Assembly (NCBI GenBank): GCA_035532215.1 | Contig: DATKRK010000359.1 | Span: 1-64,000, forward strand | Source: JAICIG01 sp035532215 | GTDB taxonomy: Bacteria; Planctomycetota; Planctomycetia; Pirellulales; JAICIG01 | Reading direction: 5' to 3' | DNA length: 64,000 bases | Part shown: piece by piece, positions 60,778-64,000 of the stretch | Layout of the letters: the number at the start of each line of letters is the position of its first letter | Numbering within the stretch: position 1 is the stretch's first letter | The notes under the pieces: model-generated | What the model was told of the DNA's origin: nothing | Seen by the model: the letters and a program-made list of their open reading frames with translations, nothing else | Database searches by the model: none | Translations under genes and position numbers: made by a program

Positions 60778-61435
60778 GCTGATCCAAGGCATTGTGGAAT
60801 TTCGCGAGAAGCGGCTGCCGCAATACGCCGAGCGGTTTCGCGAACTTTCTTCCGGGCAAACGCCCGACGCGCTGTTCATCACCTGCTCCGACAGCCGCGT
60901 CGTGCCCGAATTGCTGGCGTCGACCGATCCGGGCGATCTGTTCGTCGTGCGAAACGTGGGCAACATGGCGCCGCCGGCCACGGTCGAAGGCAGCTCGACC
61001 GGCGACGTGTCGGAAGCCAGCGCGATCGAATATGCGGTGTCGGTGCTCGACGTTGAGGACATCATCGTCTGCGGCCACTCCGAGTGCGGCGCGATGCAGG
61101 CGGCGCTCGGCGTCGCGCCCGTTCCCGATGCTCCTAATCTGAAGAAATGGCTGCATTACTGCACCTCCGCCGTGTTCCGGCTTAGCCAGGAAGGCCCGCT
61201 CGACCCGACGCTCAGCGCGCACAACCAGCTTTCGCAGATCAACGTGCTGGTACAGCTCGAGCACTTGATGTCGTACTCGATCGTTCGCGACCGCGTGCAG
61301 AGCGGCCAGTTGCACCTCGGCGGCTGGTGGTTCGACATCGCCACGGGCGAAATGCAGGCTTACAACCGGGAAACCCGCTTGTTCGAGTTAATCGACCGCC
61401 AGGCGGCCGAGCGATTGCTTCAGCGGCGCGGCTGA
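60770..61435 (+). CDS. Beta-class carbonic anhydrase
   Basis: 221 residues, starting MRKLIQGIVEFREKRLPQYA. Zinc ligands are Cys39 in FITCSDSRVVPELL and the His/Cys pair in VCGHSECGAMQAAL (about 101-104); the Asp/Arg dyad is in CSDSR. It converts CO2 and water to bicarbonate. Translation is coupled to the bestrophin gene through an eight-base overlap, and the two probably form a channel-enzyme unit for bicarbonate uptake or pH control. Confidence 0.95.
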   Translation: MRKLIQGIVEFREKRLPQYAERFRELSSGQTPDALFITCSDSRVVPELLASTDPGDLFVVRNVGNMAPPATVEGSSTGDVSEASAIEYAVSVLDVEDIIVCGHSECGAMQAALGVAPVPDAPNLKKWLHYCTSAVFRLSQEGPLDPTLSAHNQLSQINVLVQLEHLMSYSIVRDRVQSGQLHLGGWWFDIATGEMQAYNRETRLFELIDRQAAERLLQRRG

Positions 61436-61600
61436 CGCGGCGTCTGAATTGCCAAACGCGTGAATTGCGGACGCCGGACGACGGGCGCCTCCCTGAGCGA
61501 GCCTGCTAGCATCTCCTCGAAACCTGGCATGGCGTCGGACGCCGGTTTTCTCTATGATCTCGCGGCCAAAATCAGGCGCGACTCGTCAAGGAGGACGACC

Positions 61601-62881
61601 GTGGATTCGCTCAAGACCCTATTTCTCGCCGCGTTGATGTCGGCAGCAGCCTATGGCGTGTACGTCACGGTCACCGCCAAGCCGGCCGCCGCGCCCCCCA
61701 AAGAGGCCCCGAATGATTGGGGCAACCCGCAAGTCGAATTGCCGGCCGAAGGCATGGCGGATTCGGCGAACGATTCGGACGCTTCGGCGCTCGCCTCGTC
61801 ATCCGTGGATTCCGTGAGCGGGCAATCGCCGACGCCGCCGATCGGCGAGTCGCCGCCTCCGTTCGACGTATCCAGCGCCTCGACCCCCACGCCGCCTCGC
61901 TACCCAACCACCGATCCCGCCGACGCCGCAATGCCTTCCGCCGCCGACGCCTCGCTGGCCGGTCCGGCCCGCTATCCTTCGACCGATCCGCGTGAGGCGA
62001 CCGATCCAGGCAATTCGTCGGCCGGCCCCGAGCCATTCCCCAGCCAACCGCCCGCGGCCCAGGAGGGGCAAGCGGATAACCGCTACGGCGAGGCGCCAGC
62101 TTCGCCGATGGCCGTTCCAGCCGGTTACGAATCGCCGCAGTCGAACTCCGGGGCCGGCGCGCGGGAGGAATTCGTCGCGGCGTGGGACGCGGCGATCGCG
62201 CTGTTGGATCAGAATAAGCTGGCCGAAGCCCACCTGGCCTTGAGCGAATGGTACGGAAGTCCCGTGCTGACGCCGGACGACGAGGCTCAACTGGTCGATC
62301 TGCTCGACCGGCTGGCGGGCACCGTGATCTATTCGCGGCAGCACCAGCTCGAACGTCCGCACGAAGTGCAGCCCGGCGAGACGTTGGAGCAGATCGCCGG
62401 CTTGTACGAAGTGCCCTGGGAGTTGCTGGCCAACATCAACGGCATCCGCGACCCCCAGCGGCTGCGCACGGGCCAAGAACTCAAAGTGATTCGCGGCCCG
62501 TTCAACGCCCTGGTCGAACTCGAAAAGTTTCGCCTGACGCTGTTCGTGCAAGGCCGCTACGCCGGCCGATTCAAGATCGGCATCGGCAAAGACGAGACCA
62601 CGCCCTTAGGCGACTTCGAAATCTTGCAAAAGATCGTCAATCCAACTTACTACGGCAAGCCGGTTATCGACCAGGACGACCCCAACAATCCGCTGGGCGA
62701 TTATGCCCTCGACCTTGGCAACAAAATCCTGATTCACGGCACGAACGACCCGCAAAGCATCGGCCGCGCCGAATCGAAGGGTTGCATCCGTCTCGACAAC
62801 CGCGACATTAAGGACGTGTTCGAGATTCTCTCGGTCCAAACCGACCGTTCGGCCGGTTCGAAGGTCACTATCCGCCGCTAA
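61601..62881 (+). CDS. LysM / L,D-transpeptidase (YkuD) protein
   Basis: 426 residues from GTG 61601, with AAGGAGG about seven bases before. An N-terminal membrane helix (LKTLFLAALMSAAAYGVYVT) is followed by a long Pro/Ser/Ala-rich linker (to about 190), a helical stretch, a LysM peptidoglycan-binding module at about 252-297 (HEVQPGETLEQIAGLYEVPW) and the YkuD domain at about 300-425. The catalytic motif is ILIHGTNDP...SKGCIRL with cysteine about 395. It would cross-link meso-diaminopimelate residues of peptidoglycan or attach proteins to it, supporting presence of a wall in this lineage. Confidence 0.9.
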   Translation: MDSLKTLFLAALMSAAAYGVYVTVTAKPAAAPPKEAPNDWGNPQVELPAEGMADSANDSDASALASSSVDSVSGQSPTPPIGESPPPFDVSSASTPTPPRYPTTDPADAAMPSAADASLAGPARYPSTDPREATDPGNSSAGPEPFPSQPPAAQEGQADNRYGEAPASPMAVPAGYESPQSNSGAGAREEFVAAWDAAIALLDQNKLAEAHLALSEWYGSPVLTPDDEAQLVDLLDRLAGTVIYSRQHQLERPHEVQPGETLEQIAGLYEVPWELLANINGIRDPQRLRTGQELKVIRGPFNALVELEKFRLTLFVQGRYAGRFKIGIGKDETTPLGDFEILQKIVNPTYYGKPVIDQDDPNNPLGDYALDLGNKILIHGTNDPQSIGRAESKGCIRLDNRDIKDVFEILSVQTDRSAGSKVTIRR

Positions 62882-62918
62882 CTACGTGCAGGAATGCGTT
62901 GGCGCCGAGGCCGCAACC

Positions 62919-62974
62919 AAAGTCGCTTTTCGCTCCGCGAAAAGACGTTTTTTCGCGGAGCGAAAAGCGACTTT
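62919..62974. repeat. Perfect 25-base inverted repeat
   Basis: Arms 62919-62943 and 62950-62974 (AAAGTCGCTTTTCGCTCCGC...) are exact inverses around GACGTT. It lies 38 bases after the L,D-transpeptidase stop. The stem is strong and could end transcription, though no T-run follows. In other words, terminator or dispersed repeat. Confidence 0.75.
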
Positions 62975-63096
62975 CGGAAACGATGCGGACCCGTTCCTGC
63001 GCCGCCCGAATCGCCGGCTCCCTAGCCGCTCGGCCCCCGGAGTGGTATAGAAAGGGTCGTTCCGCCCTGTTCTTTCCTCGGGCTCTAGATGCGACC

Positions 63097-63651
63097 GTGT
63101 ACGATAAGCAAGCTCTGATGGCGCTGGTGCGCGACAAGGCCCTCAAGTTCGGCGATTTCACGCTGGCCTCGGGCAAAAAGGCCAAATACTACCTCGACGG
63201 CAAGCAGGTCACGCTCGACGCCGCCGGCTCGCGGCTGGTCGGCGAGGGGATTCTCGATCTGCTCGGCGACGACTTGCCGCAGGCCGTCGGCGGCATGTCG
63301 ATCGGCGCCGATCCGATCACCGCCGCCGTGGTCACGATCGCCGGAGTCCGCGGGCTGACGCTCTCGGGCTTCATGGTTCGCAAGGAGCCTAAAAGTCACG
63401 GCACCGAGCGTTATATCGAAGGCCCCGTGAAACCGGGCGATCGCGTGGCGATCGTCGAAGACGTCGTCACCACCGGCGGCTCTTCGCTGCAAGCCGTCGA
63501 CCGCTGCGAGCAGTTCGGCCTGACTGTGACGCGCGTGATCGCGATCATCGATCGCATGGAAGGCGGCGCCCAGGCGTTCGGCCAGCGCGGCTACCCGTTT
63601 GCCAGCCTGCTAACAATCCGCGATTTTGGCATCGAACCGCCCGTAAGCTGA
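63097..63651 (+). CDS. pyrE: Orotate phosphoribosyltransferase
   Basis: 184 residues from a GTG start (VYDKQALMALVRDKALKFGD). The PRPP motif is VAIVEDVVTTGGSSLQAVDR, and FTLASGKKAKYYLDGKQV is the conserved N-terminal block. It joins orotate to PRPP in pyrimidine synthesis, in the cytoplasm. An ATG seven codons later (63118) is possible, but the first residues match the family. No other pyr gene lies nearby. Confidence 0.93.
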   Translation: MYDKQALMALVRDKALKFGDFTLASGKKAKYYLDGKQVTLDAAGSRLVGEGILDLLGDDLPQAVGGMSIGADPITAAVVTIAGVRGLTLSGFMVRKEPKSHGTERYIEGPVKPGDRVAIVEDVVTTGGSSLQAVDRCEQFGLTVTRVIAIIDRMEGGAQAFGQRGYPFASLLTIRDFGIEPPVS

Positions 63652-63674
63652 GCCGCCTTTTACCCGAGCCGCAG

Positions 63675-64000
63675 ATGGCGATCGTCAACCGCGTCCGTGT
63701 CATCGATTCGCACACCGGCGGCGAGCCGACTCGCGTGGTCGTCTCGGGCGGTCCCGACTTGGGCGCCGGAAGCATGGCCGAACGTCTCGCCATCTTTCGC
63801 CAGCGGCACGACGCATTTCGTTCGGCGGTGGCCAACGAGCCGCGCGGCTCGGACGTCATGGTCGGCGCCTTGCTCTGCGAGCCGGTCGATCCGACCAACG
63901 CCGCCGGCGTGATCTACTTCAACAACGTGGGCTATCTCGGCATGTGCGGGCACGGCACGATCGGTCTGGCCGTGACGCTCGGCCATTTGGGCCGCATCGG
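63675..64000 (+). CDS. Proline racemase / 4-hydroxyproline epimerase family (3' end outside window)
   Basis: The first 108 residues are visible, starting MAIVNRVRVIDSHTGGEPTR. VVVSGGPDLG and the first catalytic-cysteine motif MCGHGTIGLAVTLG (cysteine about 92) are present, so the N-terminal half of the active site is intact. The second cysteine lies beyond the window, so proline racemase and hydroxyproline epimerase cannot be told apart. It is 23 bases after pyrE and may be co-transcribed. Confidence 0.85.
   Translation, partial: MAIVNRVRVIDSHTGGEPTRVVVSGGPDLGAGSMAERLAIFRQRHDAFRSAVANEPRGSDVMVGALLCEPVDPTNAAGVIYFNNVGYLGMCGHGTIGLAVTLGHLGRI

Noticed and set aside
1..64000. tRNA, rRNA or CRISPR arrays
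   Set aside because: No T-arm pattern with a cloverleaf, no rRNA core sequence, and no regularly spaced direct repeats were seen by eye. The repeats found are inverted or single tandem pairs.

Overview
The window is high-GC bacterial chromosome with the marks of a planctomycete, most likely of the Pirellula group. The evidence is a DUF1559 H-X9-DG prepilin-like protein, an HPD-less J-like protein beginning DPYHRWLGIPP, GYF_2 repeats, membrane proteins carrying an F-x-LRTL motif just before a membrane helix, a Tat-exported DUF3500 protein, weak or absent Shine-Dalgarno sites at many starts, and many short intergenic inverted repeats. The assignment is inference; no rRNA, tRNA, CRISPR array or complete insertion sequence was seen.

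Layout: 0-5.4 kb holds the tail of an unknown gene, a long gene-poor stretch, then an Hsp70-like ATPase with a triple GYF_2 protein, divergent from the J-like membrane protein. 5.5-11 kb has topA and a divergent PpiD/SurA-like periplasmic folding factor. 11-21 kb is mostly exported proteins: an LRR membrane protein, DUF3500, a PQQ-type propeller, two unassigned secreted proteins, an SGNH hydrolase and a DUF1559 protein. At 21 kb a tiny hemP lies behind a near-consensus promoter whose spacer is a palindrome. 21.7-29.4 kb is an mdtABC-type RND efflux operon with ATGA overlaps. 29.6-34 kb has ispE, spoVG (with a zinc-ribbon insert), a HEAT-repeat protein and a small exported protein. 34-38.7 kb is tyrA-purL-purQ.

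38.7-51.3 kb mixes an IS630-type helix-turn-helix remnant, three GNAT-type proteins, pepF, fabH, a Gfo/Idh/MocA oxidoreductase, an NRDE protein, a proline dehydrogenase-like gene, rph and rsfS. 51.6-57.3 kb has argS, a TOPRIM-like unknown, a MITE-like element, a methyltransferase and recQ. 57.4-64 kb has a frameshifted POTRA (BamA-type) relic, a second LRR paralogue, an overlapping bestrophin and beta-carbonic anhydrase pair, an L,D-transpeptidase, pyrE and the start of a proline racemase/hydroxyproline epimerase gene.

Most genes are housekeeping or envelope functions. The less ordinary parts are the Hsp70/GYF_2/J-like locus, the SpoVG with a zinc ribbon inside its conserved core, the bestrophin-carbonic anhydrase overlap, the TOPRIM-like protein next to argS, the POTRA relic, the hemP operator, and a dense population of inverted-repeat elements, one of which has become the coded C-terminus of an RND pump.
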